From positions 42,943,150 to 43,007,149 of the forward strand of contig NC_016134.3 in assembly GCF_000005505.3 (NCBI RefSeq): a stretch of DNA of 64,000 nt, given 5' to 3'. Origin of the DNA: Brachypodium distachyon (lineage: Eukaryota; Streptophyta; Magnoliopsida; Poales; Poaceae). Below the pieces are notes generated by a model. That model had not been told where the DNA came from. It ran no database searches and was given only the letters and a program-made list of their open reading frames with translations. Both the position numbers and the translations under genes were made by a program. Positions 51,181 through 63,454 of the stretch are shown in pieces (within the stretch, counting starts at the first letter, position 1; the number at the start of each line of letters is the position of its first letter).

Positions 51181-53100
51181 ATGCCTTTTCCCGCACCGAA
51201 ATCATGTGCGTTTATCTGCTCTTTCTTTCCTTTCTGTTGTCAGCTACGTTAATCGATTATTTTTACGTGGATATTCCTCCCAGGATTCCAAATTCAGGTT
51301 CTTAGGCATCAAGCACACGCGGTAGAAATATTAGTTAAGTCTAACTAATATTTCTCTTTTTTTGATCAAAATAATAATAATGATATATCCTTGCCTAAAA
51401 ATAATGATACATCCTTCCTAAGTGAAACAGGCATACACCCTGTTAACAGATAAAAGCATATTTTCCGTCTCTCAACTCGTTGAAAAGTAAGCAAATTGTC
51501 TCTAATTTTTTCCGTATACTTTTAGTCCTTCAACTGTCGAAACCGGACACCAATGATTCCTCACCGTGTCTGAAGCGGTTTCGTTGCCAAAGTGTCATGG
51601 TTTTAGCCCCCAACTTGCCATGTTCGCGTTTGGTTGACTATCTGATTGGCTCCCAGCCTTGGATCTATTCAACCCATCACATGATTTAATTGTTGTATGA
51701 TCGATGTAAAACTAATTGACTTGCAATCGACTTTCTTACACGAGGTAGAGATGCGCTCGGGTTCTAGGTAGCACGGTATCTGGTGCTTTAATTTGTTACT
51801 GACAATAGAACGGCTTTAGACTTTTAGTGTTCAATCTTTGCATTGCCACATGCAAGTTCTATTTTTTACTCCAACGGTCATTTGGTCCAGCACAGCAATA
51901 GATTCGATCTGACACAACTTTTACCCAAGTCTCGCCAGGGGACGCGGGATCGAGCTGAAAATGTCAGTTCGGGCAATACGGTGCACCCGGTGCGCCTGAG
52001 CCGCCAGATGAAAAAGGAAGTGCCCAGATCGAACCGGACATAGGAATTCATAGTTTTGCATTTAGGTCCTTAAGTTTGTTGCGAATCAACCCACGCTCCA
52101 CTCCTGTCTAGAAATATATACCCGAAGAGTTTTGAACCATATCAGTGTCGAAATCACTAATCGATCATCAATACACATGGCTCCCACGAAGCAGGTCTAT
52201 AAATTGTCAAGGCCACACACGCTACGCCCCCTGTACCAGTGAGAGAATGCTAGCGGCGAGTTTGTCCGTATTGTCTACGCTCAATCTTCTCCTCATCCAT
52301 GGCGCGTAGCATGAATGCACTGTCCATTTCCAAAGACATAAAGTAGAGCTAGAATTAATGTAAAAGATATATATAGAATTGCGAGCCACCAGGAAACGTC
52401 ATGCTTCGAAAATAATCAGATGCACACCAGTAAATCAAAATTCTCTAATTACGAAGATCTATATCGGTCGTGCCATCATCTCTTGTGACGCCGCCGGTGT
52501 ATTTGATCTACGAGCATCTGCATTAGCCAAGCCGCCGCCCCTGCGCAAAGGCTTCAGCAAGCCCACTCACCTAGCTGTCGCACAACACCTTAGAAGCTGA
52601 TCTTTCAGGCATTGCCAACTGCAAGTAAAGCATAGAGTTGATATATTAGTAATCACCAGGAAACATCCATCTCGTGGAGAAGCACGAAGTAAAAAGTTCG
52701 CTTAGTACACCTATGAGCATCAGTTTTTTTTTAGGTTTTCTAAAACTGGTTTTGTGTACTCCGTATTCCCTTTCATATTACGCTGACCAAAAGGTCTCAC
52801 TTGTCAGGCACTCAATAAAATTGCTTCTTCTTCCTCCCGTACTGGATTGGCAGAGCCCGTCGTCACTGAGCTTCCCCAGCGCGACGCCGCCTCGATGTCA
52901 CCGTGCCAACCCGCGCCGCCGAGCAAGCAGCAGCCCGCCCCTTACGCGCGCGCCCATGATCCGACGCCCGTCCGAGCACGCCGCCTGAGGGGGGCCGCTA
53001 TCTGCCGCCTGCTCGAGCTGCCTCCCACTTGCGCGTGCCGCCGCCAGCGGAATGAATCGAGGCGGAGGAGTACCAGGAAGGCCGATATGACATCAAATCG
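51181..53100. other. intergenic; includes a short family tail at 52.08-52.33 kb
   Basis: The stretch 52205-52290 (AATTGTCAAGGCCAC, then GTACCAGTGAGAGAATGCTA) matches the last 70 bases of the window. The ATG in it opens only a 20-codon hydrophobic reading frame, perhaps a remnant signal peptide. About 52.83-53.24 kb is GC-rich without a credible gene. Confidence 0.45.
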
Positions 53101-53135
53101 AGGTGGAGTACGGGGACGACGCCGGAGGTGGCGGC

Positions 53136-53190
53136 GGACTGAATCGGGTAGGAGATGGACTGAATCGGGTAGGAGATGGACTGAATCGTG
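53136..53190. repeat. 21-bp tandem repeat, about 2.6 copies
   Basis: The unit GGACTGAATCGGGTAGGAGA plus T starts at 53136, 53157 and 53178; the last copy is cut off. Confidence 0.9.
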
Positions 53191-53269
53191 GTGACGACGG
53201 CGAAGCTCGAGTGGCCTTCGGGAGGCGCCGCCGGCCTTGATAGTCTGGGAGGGGCGAGGTGGGTCTCGA

Positions 53270-53520
53270 CTGGCTCGCCAGTGTCTGGTCAGTAATGTGA
53301 AGTTGGTCGGGAAAAGTTTGTCTGTCGGGAAAGTTTTTGTTGGTCAGGAAAGATTTCAAAGTGACGAGGAACAATTGGTCGACAAAGAAATGTTGGTCAG
53401 GAAAGGCCTTTGCCGACAGAACTATCGGTGACAGAGTGTGTTGGTCGGCAAAACCCTTTCCTCACCAACTTTCTATCGGTGAAAGCTGTTGCGACCAACT
53501 TGTCCGTCGGAGATTCTATA
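53270..53520. repeat. cluster of TCGG-AAAG-type subterminal-like motifs
   Basis: GTTGGTCGGGAAAAG, CTGTCGGGAAAG, TTGGTCAGGAAAG, TTGGTCGGCAAAA and CTATCGGTGA recur within 250 bases. This looks like the subterminal region of a CACTA-type grass element. No terminal CACTA was matched, so the call is tentative. Confidence 0.45.
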
Positions 53521-53754
53521 CTTACAATGTATGTTATATGTGCATTAGTTGGTAGGTAGAATAATAAACTTGAATTTTGACAACTGTTCAACTCTCGAAC
53601 CAAAGCGGTGTTTGTGTCCACATGGCTAGTTAGACTTAATTAACAGGGATGACGCGCTGGCCTGTACCTACCCGGTCCTCTTTCTGCCATAACTGAAGCT
53701 TTTGGCAATAACTATTTATGGGATGGAACAGAGAGCGAACTGGTCTTCCGACGC

Positions 53755-54080
53755 ACAGGTAAAGTTGACATCCGCAGAAAACTAAAGTTGCCACCCTCAC
53801 AGACTAAAGTTTTCACCTCCATAGAACTAAAGTTGCCACCCCACGGAGTTAAACGTTCGCTCCCTAGTCTCTGGCTCAACGGGTAAAATTATGACCTGCA
53901 CAGAACTAAAGTTGCCATCCTCACATACCAAACTTGTCACCCCTACAAAACTAAAGTGTCACATCACAGAACTAAAATTGTCACCCCACAAGACACGTGG
54001 TGCGATCTCAGACAGAGTTTTATCAATCGGATGGCCAACAGATCATTCGTTTCGAAAGACTAAAGAGCGAACGTTCGCTC
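53755..54080. repeat. degenerate array of ACTAAAGTTGCCACC-type units
   Basis: Phrases like AGAACTAAAGTTGCCACCC recur about seven times between 53760 and 53990. The stretch ends with the perfect palindrome GAGCGAACGTTCGCTC (54065-54080), of which half also occurs near 53850. It is most likely an old short transposon or simple array. Confidence 0.55.
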
Positions 54081-57058
54081 AATATAAATTCCGATTATTT
54101 ATATATAATACACACCTATCGAGTCAGGTTCTTTCATGGCATGGCAGTGGCAATATCAATCTGTTTCCATGTCTGGTTACATAGGATTATGAGGTATCGG
54201 GAATCTGTGTTTCAGGGTAGCTCTCCAAGACAGTGTAAACCGACATGGACACCTAGCGGGCTGAAGGTGTCGCTTCATGGCATGATGATGAGTACATACC
54301 AATTCTTATAGCTTTGCATTCGAAGTGTGGCACACTGCAGGGACGTAGGACCTCAGATAAGAAATAGGCAGATGACAAATTCCAAATTGAAACCGACGCC
54401 GGTTGTAACAGTGTTGTTTTCCGTAATATATCATTACTCCTGTTGTAATTGTTAGGAACATATTAGATGACTTTACACTATGGTCTTATCGGCTGCAGAA
54501 AGCCGATTTAAAGGTAGCCGCCGAGTCATGGCGAGACTACCTATCATCGTGTCTCACGATACATGTAACACAGCTCCTTTGAGTAATGGTATTTAGGTGG
54601 GGATTTATGCCCCCGGCCCCCCGATCTCTAAAAAAAAAAGCGGGCCGGATACTCTTTGTTGCCCTAGGTTACTGTACGGCGGTCTCCGCATTCCTGTATG
54701 TTGCCTCCCATTCCTAGAACTGAGGCTTAAAAGTTCCCCTGAAGACGATGTGGTACTGACGCAGCCTAGGATCTGGTGAAACATATGTCGGTGTATCTAT
54801 AAGCTTTTGGATAATATGCAACAGCGAATTACAACAAAGAACTTATCTATAGAACCATGTAATGCAACTTCGCCTGTTCTTCAAGACACAAGAGGATAAT
54901 TCGGCACAGGAAAGGGGCTCGGAGATTAGTCCTTTTGCTATGTTTTTTTTTTTGAACTGGACAACTGGTATGTTGCTATGTGTATACGGTCTAAAGGTAG
55001 GCGTAGAAATCTCCGCTATTGATGATATCTTCCGTAACTCTCAACATAATTAACATTACAAAATTAATGACTTTTAATATCTAACTTTTATTAAGTAATA
55101 AGATTTTTTTTTTCGCAACTGTATTGCCTATGATTCTTTTTTTAACCGGGTCATCCACATTTTCCATTCAAACTGAACGGAAACAACAGTGTCTGGTACA
55201 TGAGAAAGACAGAGCAGGGAGGATGACGAGTCTGGACCCTACTGGTTATGAATAAATAATTTTTGCACAAGTTCTACAAAGCTAAAGAAAATGATAAAAT
55301 TATAGAGGTGAAAGCATTAAGTTGAGGATAGGATATTTCAATTGATATTATCGATGGAATTTGAGAATAAAAAATAACTGGATGATACTTGGTTGCATCG
55401 GCTCTTGAATCAGCTATAAAACTGTTGATCGGTGTTCACTGCTCCCAGTGGTAGAAGAGCTCTACACGTAAGTCAAGTTTCTAGCCTATGACTTTTTTAG
55501 ACCGAATAAAACTACTACCTCCGTCCAACAAAAGATGTCTCAAGTCAAAATTTGGATGTATATAGACATGATTTAGTATATAGATGCATTCAAATTTAGT
55601 CAAAGTTGAGACATCCTTTGTTGGACAGAGGAAGTACTAGTTTTCTAAGTTTTTAGAAATAAGGTTTAGAGTAATTTTTTTAAAAAAACACAGTTCTTAG
55701 GGCAGTCGTATCGCAGAACCACATTAATTTATCGCAAAACCGTCCGCATTTTGAGACAATTTCTCTTTGAGTAGCCCAAAACCGAGTGGTTTGGTGGTTT
55801 CACGTGATTTCTTACGGTTGATGCCCACCTGTCGGATGCCACGTTAGCATCGACGTTAACCCACGATTAAACCATTGGCCATTTTCTCCTTCATGTGGGT
55901 TAACGGGTTGTCAAGTGCTGCCTAGAGTATGGGCTGCGAACATTAATATAATATTACCCATGGATAGAAACGGCCGTCTCAAACTTTATAAAAGCACGGA
56001 CATGTAACGGCCTTGCTTGATACAAAGTAATGTGTAGACCAAGCCTTGAAACTATGGTTGGTCATGAAGAATTCATTTTTCTACCACTTGTCACTTTCTA
56101 CATCTGAAACTAGGGATTGGGAGGCATCAGGAATTTGATTCTCAAGAAGATGGAATGTTCTAGAAAAACAGTAGGAACACAAGTGCCGAATTTTCAGTGT
56201 TTATTAGAGAGATGTAAACATGAGAAAGCTTTGTCAGTGCCACTTTGCTACGAAGATGCAAATAGTTGAGACAATATTTTTGTTTTGTAATCATCCGAAT
56301 TTAATAATTTTGCCAAAAAAGAAAAAATAGTAGGAACACAAGTGCCCAGCTCCGTCTTCTTCCGGCCCCAAGCAAGCTGCCGCCGCCATCGCGCACCTCG
56401 GCGCCTCCCCACCATCTCCTGCGGCTGAGGCCCACTCCTCGGCCCTGGAGCACTCAATTTGTTGTTCTGCCACATGTATGGATTTTCGCTATATTGTTTT
56501 CAGATAATGTTTGCTGGAGTACCTATGAAGGAATACAGTGAAGTAACGAATTGCCACATATGGATTTCGTTTCCCCTTTTAGTTAAAAACTGATTAAGGT
56601 GGGAACTTTAGTGCAATTTGGATGCAAAATGTTGGGTTAATTGCACGCGATGGTTTATGCCTTGAATCGATTTGTGCTAATATGTTATACAGTCACGAAT
56701 TGCTGGTTGTTTTTTTCCAATCGGCCTTACGATGTTTCTCTGGAAGTTACTATTTGCACATTCAGTTACTGTTGGAAGGCTTGTTCTTATCGCACAATTT
56801 AGTCCAGTAATTTTACAATAGGACTAGATACTTTATGTTTACTTCTTCCAGTTCTGTTGAAATATTTGGTTTAGCCCCCACTTTGATGAAATTAACAGTC
56901 TGAACTGTGAAGTCTTAAATCTGAAATTGTTTTCTCAATATTTTTTTTACTGCTATGTTTTTCTGCGAATTTCGGCAGTGAAATTTAGTGCATGTAGATT
57001 CTAAAGCATCCAATGGATCGTTTAGATTATGGACTCATATGAACCTACTTGTAAATTA
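54081..57058. other. intergenic, no supported gene
   Basis: Contains one clear MITE (55515-55634), a LINE-tail-like piece at about 55130-55240 and otherwise AT-rich DNA. A short GC-rich patch at 56340-56460 has ORFs on the minus strand without motifs. Confidence 0.4.
55515..55634. mobile_element. Stowaway-type MITE
   Basis: Inverted ends CTACCTCCGTCCAACAAAAG and CTTTGTTGGACAGAGGAAG, with TA at 55513-55514 and 55635-55636. It is the same subfamily as 23054-23177. Confidence 0.85.
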
Positions 57059-57171
57059 CTCCCTCCGATCCTAAATTGTTGTCGAAATATTACATGTATC
57101 TAGACGTTTTTTAAGAATAGATACATCCATATTTGGGCAAATTTGAGTCACGAATTTAGGATCAGAGGGAG
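57059..57171. mobile_element. Stowaway-type MITE
   Basis: Inverted ends CTCCCTCCGATCCTAAATTG and CGAATTTAGGATCAGAGGGAG, with TA on both sides (57057-57058 and 57172-57173). Same inner blocks (ATATTACATGTATCTAGACG) as 61696-61808. Confidence 0.87.
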
Positions 57172-57339
57172 TAGCAAACTTTCTGTTTTGAAGTTAAAAC
57201 AAAAATAAACACCGTTACAAGCTTGAATCATCTCCGTTGATACAGGTGTGATCACTGCCAAGCAACGGGACTCAATGGTGACACTGGTGTTGCAAGATGA
57301 GAGCAGCATCATGTACTGAAATCTCCATTCTAGTTACAG

Positions 57340-57720
57340 GTCAGGACATCACTTCATGTGAAATACGGACTTAGCGGTGTGCATCGATTGATGCAGAGGC
57401 GGGGGTATACCCTCCTTTTCGAAAAAGAAGAAGTGAAATACGGACTTGAAATCATAGATTGAAGACACTATGGTGTGTGTATCTGACAATTTTGGAAGCA
57501 TGGAGTTTTCCGGTGCATTGCAGTCCTATGCTTTACATTCCACATAGTAGTTGGGAAGCAAATGGTACATGCAAGGGTGCCCTGGACAATTTAATCAGAC
57601 TTCACTCATGGAGCCATGTTGATTGTCCCATGCAATAAAACTACGTACTCTGCAGTTGAAGATAGCGCAAATTTGTGCTAAAAGGGGAGAGGTTTGGTTT
57701 CACGAGTATTCTCTACACCG
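57340..57720. repeat. local repeat family, second unit of the 50.8-kb type
   Basis: Follows 50.78-51.18 kb block by block, with small indels and a short extra segment at about 57.37-57.44 kb that interrupts the GTGAAATACGGACTT phrase and repeats it. Confidence 0.65.
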
Positions 57721-57989
57721 TTAGAAGCTCAAGGACGTGATGCAACAATTTGTACAACTTGTGGTGACGATTCCGTTTACACGATGATCTCGCGATCGCT
57801 CCTCCAAGAGTTGGAGGCATGCCCGTGCCTATAGCTCAGGTATTATTATTTTTCGGGAAAAGACGGTTGATTCATGTCATTTAATTAGATAGAAAAACAT
57901 TGTACAAGGAGACCTAAGCAAGGTTTCCGAGAGGAAGGGAGGAGCAAAAGAAGCAAAACAAAAGAGCTAGGGGCACTAGTCTCCCGGGT

Positions 57990-58450
57990 CACAGGAGCTA
58001 GCGGGTACTTTGATATGCACGGTTTGGCAATGCCAAGCTGAACCGGCAGATACTCATCATGCCAAGCAATCACAATGTCATCCATTCCGACTTATACTAT
58101 CCAATATGTTCAATGTAAAACCCTACAGATTCTTGATATCTCGCAATCCTATATGCATAGAATCCGGCATGGAAACAGATTGAGCTTTGATGACATTGCG
58201 GTGGAAGAACCAGAGTGGGATCGATTGTACTCTAGATGATGTCTGGCTAGTGGTCTCGATTGGCAATTTATAGAGGTTAACCGATCACGTGTTGTTTCCC
58301 AGGAAACTATGGTCATGTGCTTTTGCCTTAGTTGTTTTTTCTCCATGTTGGCTGTATTCCCATATTTGGTTTTACTGTCGCTAGGAAAGCTGAATTTTAT
58401 GTACTGACAGAGGACACATGCACATCAGTGAAATCTGAATAAATGCATCT
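57990..58450. repeat. local repeat family, copy D
   Basis: Contains CTCGCAATCCTATATG, GGAAACAGATTGAGCTTTGATG, GGAAGAACCAGAGTGGGAT, AATTTATAGAGGT, CGATCACGTG and the TGTACTGACAGAGGACACATG tail. The left part reads on the minus strand as an open frame (IVIAWHDEYLPVQLGIAKPC). Confidence 0.7.
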
Positions 58451-58452
58451 TA

Positions 58453-58706
58453 AGGTCCGCTTTGATTCAAAGGATTTTATAAATTTTTGGAGGATTTAAA
58501 TCCGTATGATTTTTTTTCCTATGTAGGTTGTTTGATTTGTAGGATTGAATCCTATGGGAATTTTTTCCTTCCCAGGGATTTTATTGCACTACATTTTCAT
58601 AGGAAAATTTTCATCCACTAAAACCTTTTGTTAAGATTCTTTTGTTTTCGTGTGTTCAACAAACAAACTTTGGTCCAACCATAATCTTGTGGGATTCAAA
58701 TGGACA
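58453..58706. mobile_element. possible short hAT- or Tourist-like element
   Basis: Repeated GATTTTATAAA, TAGGATTGAATCC and AGGATT phrases, with ends GTCCGCTTTGATTC and the inverted GTCCATTTGAATCC. No target duplication was found; limits are approximate. Confidence 0.4.
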
Positions 58707-59179
58707 TGACATTGCATTCTTTGTACACTGAAAGAGTATCTATTTCCTCTTTCATTCTTGTGGTGATGTTGCCACAACCTGTTTAGTTTCTATAGTTTTT
58801 TTTTCCTTCCTTTGCATTCTTTGTACACCAGGTTTGCTCAGCTCCTATCATAATGAATGAAATCACGCTGCTGACTTTCATAAAAGAAAAGTTTTCGACG
58901 CCATCATCTGATCAGATCCGTACGTTGGAGTCCCAGCCCTCGAAGGTGTTTTGAACTGCAGAAGGTGATCTCCCAAGGTCCAAATTAATCCTGCGTCCCG
59001 GTCCCTATGCCACTTTCAATACGAACGGATACAACCAATACAAAGGACAGAGTCAACTCAAAGCTAAAGGTACCCCCAAATAGCTGCCCCAAACAATCTT
59101 CATGGTTTTTTTAGACTGATCAGATGGCTAGGTTAGATCAGCAACCACCAAACGTACATTACAACTCTTGGATTATCCA

Positions 59180-59830
59180 TGGTACCATTGACTCGAATGG
59201 CCCATCCTCATGATTTGGTGCATGTGCCTGTCTATAGATCAGACACTTCATATATATCGTTTGCTTGCCGGTGCCAAGTTGAACGGCCAGGTTTTCATCA
59301 TACCAAGCAGTCACACCTTCAGCCCGCAGAATACCTATGCCAACTTGTAGTGTCAAAGACGATGTATGTAGATTTTAGATTTCCGACACCTCACGATCCT
59401 ACATAGATATATAATCGGGCATGGAAGCAGACTGAGCTTGGATGCCATTTTACCATGGAAGAACCAGAGTGGGATTGTACCTGCAGAGATGATACTCCTT
59501 CCTGGCTAGTGGTTTCGATTGGGAATTTATAGAGGTAGGGCTCAGAGTCACCCTTCATGGTCAGCTATATAGTCGATCAATCACGTGTTTTTTTTTCTTT
59601 CTTTGAATCATTTTTTTTTCGAAACTATGGTCATGTGCTTTGCCTTAATTGATTTTTGTCCATGTTGGTTGTATTCCCATAAATTTGGTTTTAATTTTTC
59701 TAGAGGGAAGCTGAATTTATGAACTGACAAAGGACACATGCACATCATGGAATCTGAATAATAAGTTGGGCCAGCCGAACATGCATGTAATTACCGTTCA
59801 CGGATTAATTGGTCACAACATATTATTCCT
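59180..59830. repeat. local repeat family, copy E
   Basis: Aligns with copy D through CACGATCCTACAT, GGAAGCAGACTGAGCTTGGATG, GGAAGAACCAGAGTGGGAT, AATTTATAGAGGTAGGGCTC, AATCACGTG, TCCATGTTGGTTGTATTCCC and the GACAAAGGACACATGCACATC tail, ending in GATTAATTGGTCACAA. The minus strand reads VTAWYDENLAVQLGTGKQ where copy D reads IVIAWHDEYLPVQLGIAKPC. Confidence 0.7.
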
Positions 59831-60985
59831 TTCGCCAAAAATATCTGGTCACTAATTGTAGACTGGAAGAGTTTTGAATCATCACTGCTGATACATGGCG
59901 ATCACTGCCCGTCAACATTCAGATAATCCTAATATTTAAGACCACTAACGAAAGTAATATTATGCTAGAGCAGTCGACTACCGAAATAGTAATTCACTAT
60001 TCTAAAAAACAAGGTGGGAAGGCAGCGATCCTCCTGGTCTCCGATCCAGAGCTGATTTCAGGTCTTTGACGGCCGCCGGCCGCCGACGCGAAAGATTTAG
60101 ACGACAAGCTCGAGTGGCGCGCGTCCGCGCAACGAGCTCGAGAAGAGAGTTTTGGACTTTAGTTCGTTCTTCAGACTTCAGGAGGAGGACTGCGCGAGCT
60201 GTTTTTCTCTGCGTTCATTGACTTTGTTTGCTCGATGTATTCGGTCCATGGATCGATGCAATCCCGAGACCGTGACTCGGCCCTGACATCGTTAATGGGC
60301 TTATTCGTTCTCTCGGGCCAAGTCCCGGGCAATGCGTTCTGTGCCAATATGAACGGATGCATCTTGAGCTGCTTGAAAAGGAGCATTCCTAAAAAAATCA
60401 CAAAAGAAATACGAATGCTCGAAGGATCAGCTTGGCCCATGATACTTTATGTATCGAGTGAGATGCAGATCGATCTAGAATTTATACCTGGTGGGTGCAG
60501 TTAATGCAAATAACACTAATTATCTAGTGGCTCGGGTTGTTTAATTCGGCGGTCCTGCGAGCCGCCTGTTAAAACAAACCTCTCGTGTATTTGTCATAAT
60601 ATTTGTGTGTTCTTAACTACCTTGCAAGTATGTAAACGAGGTTTTAGGTTTATATTAATGGACCCGGCCAATGTGATCGAATGGAGAAAAAAAAATGTTG
60701 ACTTAAAAACACATGAAACTCAAAGAATTATCAAGAGACTATCAAAATTCTGTACCCACAATTTCTAATTTGGATCCGCCACTAATTGTATTGGCTCAAC
60801 TTTCAAAAAGCCCATGCTCCAGCTATCTTGATCTCATCTACTATGATACCCAAATGAAAATGGAATAGACATGCATGAATATTACAAAATATCGTATTGA
60901 TTAATTAATATGTAGAAGGAGCCCTACAAGATGTATTTTGGGATTATCGGACGACTAATTAAGCCATATGGGCCGTCGCCAAAGG
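59831..60985. other. intergenic
   Basis: A GC-rich patch at about 60.0-60.15 kb is followed by ORFs of 89 codons on each strand around 60.17-60.50 kb that mirror each other and have no motif. No gene is called. Confidence 0.35.
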
Positions 60986-61290
60986 TATTACAACTATGGA
61001 ACCTCTAGATCAGGATACCAGCGATCTGAAACCTCTGGTTTATGATACCATGGACTCGATTAGCCCATCTTATGATTTGGTGCAGCTAGTTAAAACCAGT
61101 TTATTTTTTGTTAGCGCTCTAGCTACACGATGTGCGGACATGATTCCTTGTACACAAACGACGATCTCCTCTATCGTTTGCCTGGAGGCCACATAATCCC
61201 CACCCATTGCTCGTCCACTTTGACATGCGTGGTTTGTCAATGCCAAATTCAACGGTGACAACAATATCGTCGGCCTCCAAGGTGTCCATG
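60986..61290. repeat. local repeat family, partial copy F
   Basis: Shares the TATGATACCATGGACTCGA..GCCCATC..ATGATTTGGTGCA start with copy E (59.18 kb) and the GTTTGTCAATGCCAAATTCAA..AAGGTGTCCATGG block with copy A. The minus strand reads EADDIVVTVEFGIDKPRMSK, again with an FG.xKP-like motif. Frames break downstream. Confidence 0.6.
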
Positions 61291-61695
61291 GCCCTTTCTT
61301 TTGGGCTTTTAGGCCAGCTTCTAGGTCCCAGGCAGCTGAAGCCCAAAAGAAAGAAAAACTTCTACCCGGTTCTTCCTGGAAGCCCCTCCAAATTGCAGTG
61401 CAAAGTGGGCTGTGGGGAGAAACGGGTCCGGACCAGCTTCCCAAGCTTCTCACGTAGTTTAGTTTTGTATGAAATGATACTTGTGTATGTGTTAGATGCA
61501 AGAACTGTTGTTACTAGTATTTTGCAAATTTTCTATGTTACTTGGCAGTGAGGAATTTGAAGGAATTGGATGGATCTAAATTGTTAGCCTCCAATTTTGG
61601 TTTTTTTGTACTTCAAGATAATGGATAATCTAAATTTTTAACTTTTTTGTGTGCTATATGCATGTGCATGAACAAAAGGAATGAATTGAATGGTA

Positions 61696-61808
61696 CTCCC
61701 TCTGTTCCATAATTCTTGCGAAATATTACATGTATATAGACGCTTTTTAGAAATAGATACATCTATTTTTTTGGCAAATTTGAGACAAGAATTATGGAAC
61801 GGAGGAAG
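61696..61808. mobile_element. Stowaway-type MITE
   Basis: Inverted ends CTCCCTCTGTTCCATAATTC and GAATTATGGAACGGAGGAAG, with TA on both sides (61694-61695 and 61809-61810). Confidence 0.87.
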
Positions 61809-62059
61809 TATCTTACTTTTGCTAGACTTGTAGTACGTAACACTGAGATTGTGCTTTTATTATAATTTACATTGTATTTTGGTTAGCTATCCAGTAATTG
61901 ATGTGTACAGGTATTACAGACTTTTCCTAGTCAAACCAGATAACAAGCTGCATTCCTAGAAACTAAAAAGAAGGGGACAAAGCAGCTTCTCAAGGCTTGC
62001 AGCTTCTCTCGGAAATTCAGCTTCATGCTGGTTTCTGAAGAAACCGAAGCCGAAAAGAA

Positions 62060-62560
62060 GGGGGCCCATGTTGATTTATAGTATCCAAGATGATCAATGA
62101 AGAACGCAGACTCCCAATACCTCGCAATCCTATGTGTGTATAATCCTTCATGGAAACATATGTTTTATCTTGAATGCCACTTCCGATGAAACGCCAGGGT
62201 GGAAGTGTGCTGTAGATGATTGTCAAGAGCTTCACAAGTGTGCTAAGTTTCTACAGGTGTATCGTACATGGTGTCTAGCTAGTGGCCTGGATCGACAATT
62301 TATAGAGGTAGGGGCTTGAGTCGTGCCTTATCATGGTCATGGTCAGTTGGTCGATCAGGTGCTTATCCTTGGGATCTTTTCTTTTTTGAAACGACAAATG
62401 CACTTAAGCACATCAGTGAAATCTGACTGATTGGGTCATGCATGCATCTTATTGTCCATGCATGGATTAATTGGTGACCTCACCTCTACATATGTATACC
62501 TGAAGAGTTTTGATTCAGATCAGCGTCGAAATCACTAATCGATCATTAATACACATGGCC
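62060..62560. repeat. local repeat family, copy G
   Basis: Closest to copy A: CCTCGCAATCCTATGTGTG, GTGCTGTAGATGATTGTCAA, GAGCTTCACAAGTGTGCTAA, CATGGTGTCTAGCTAGTGGCC, AATTTATAGAGGTAGGGGC, GGTCGATCAGGTGCTTATCC. A later part (GAAATCACTAATCGATCAT, AATACACATGGC) matches 52.10-52.19 kb. The minus strand reads HIGLRGIGSLRSSLIILDTI. Confidence 0.7.
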
Positions 62561-63309
62561 CTATCCTCCGACACTCCCTCCATCGAGGCCGCCGCGACAG
62601 CCTCCCTCTGCCTGAGGCCAGCCTCCTCGCGCCCGACGCGGCATTGCTCTCTCAGGCTGCCTCCATTGAAATTTCATTGACTGCGGATGAATTTGGTCCC
62701 ATGCAGATTTGCTTAGCTTTTGGTTCCATGCAAATTCGTTTAGTTCCATACAAATTTCATAGACGGCGGATGAATATTTTTTTTATCTCATAGATTTCTT
62801 AGTTCTGAAATAGGATTGTGACTCTTTTTTTTTTTGTAAATTTGTTGTTGTTTGTACATAATTTCATTCGCTCCATTGAAGGTTCGTAAATTTCTCATTG
62901 ATATCTTGTTGAAATTTCATAGATATATCATTGAAATCCATGATTTTGTTTTCGCACCGATCGCATTTCATACAAATCTTATTGAAATTTCACAAATACA
63001 ACATTGAAAACCCAAACGTGCAATTCTTTCATTGATACATCATTTAAAATATGTGTATATCATTGAACTTTCATTGACAAGTCATTTAAAATTTAATTCG
63101 TTAGCATCAGCCATTTCAATGGTATAACAATAAAAAAATCGTTGGCACCAATCATTGCAAAACTCGTTTAAATAGAAAAGTGTAGTGCGGTTTCATCCAC
63201 AAAAAGTTAAGGGCATAAATGAAAAATTGTCAAATGCTCTAGTTCCGTTCATTAGAATCAGATTGGATGCTCAAGGTTGCTTCGAAGCATGACACTGTGT
63301 GAGAGCACC

Positions 63310-63399
63310 TCATGGTTACGTAGCACTAGAAATCTCCTCTTGTTCGGTTGTATCTCATGGTTACGTAGCACTAGAAATCTCCTCTTGTTCGGTTGTATC
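63310..63399. repeat. perfect 45-bp tandem duplication
   Basis: 63310-63354 and 63355-63399 are identical (start TCATGGTTACGTAGCACTAG, end TTCGGTTGTATC). Because 45 is a multiple of three, an ORF across it simply repeats 15 residues (WLRSTRNLLLFGC). Confidence 0.95.
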
Positions 63400-63454
63400 T
63401 CACCGAAACACAAGGCGTCCATGTTGAACCAAAAGGATCTGGTTCTCTCAAGTA

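Noticed and set aside
48120..61500. Assignment of the repeated minus-strand peptides to BAHD acyltransferases (an SW..DFGWGKP-like motif)
   Set aside because: The similarity is limited to a few residues (W, FG/LG, KP) in broken frames; too weak to name a family.
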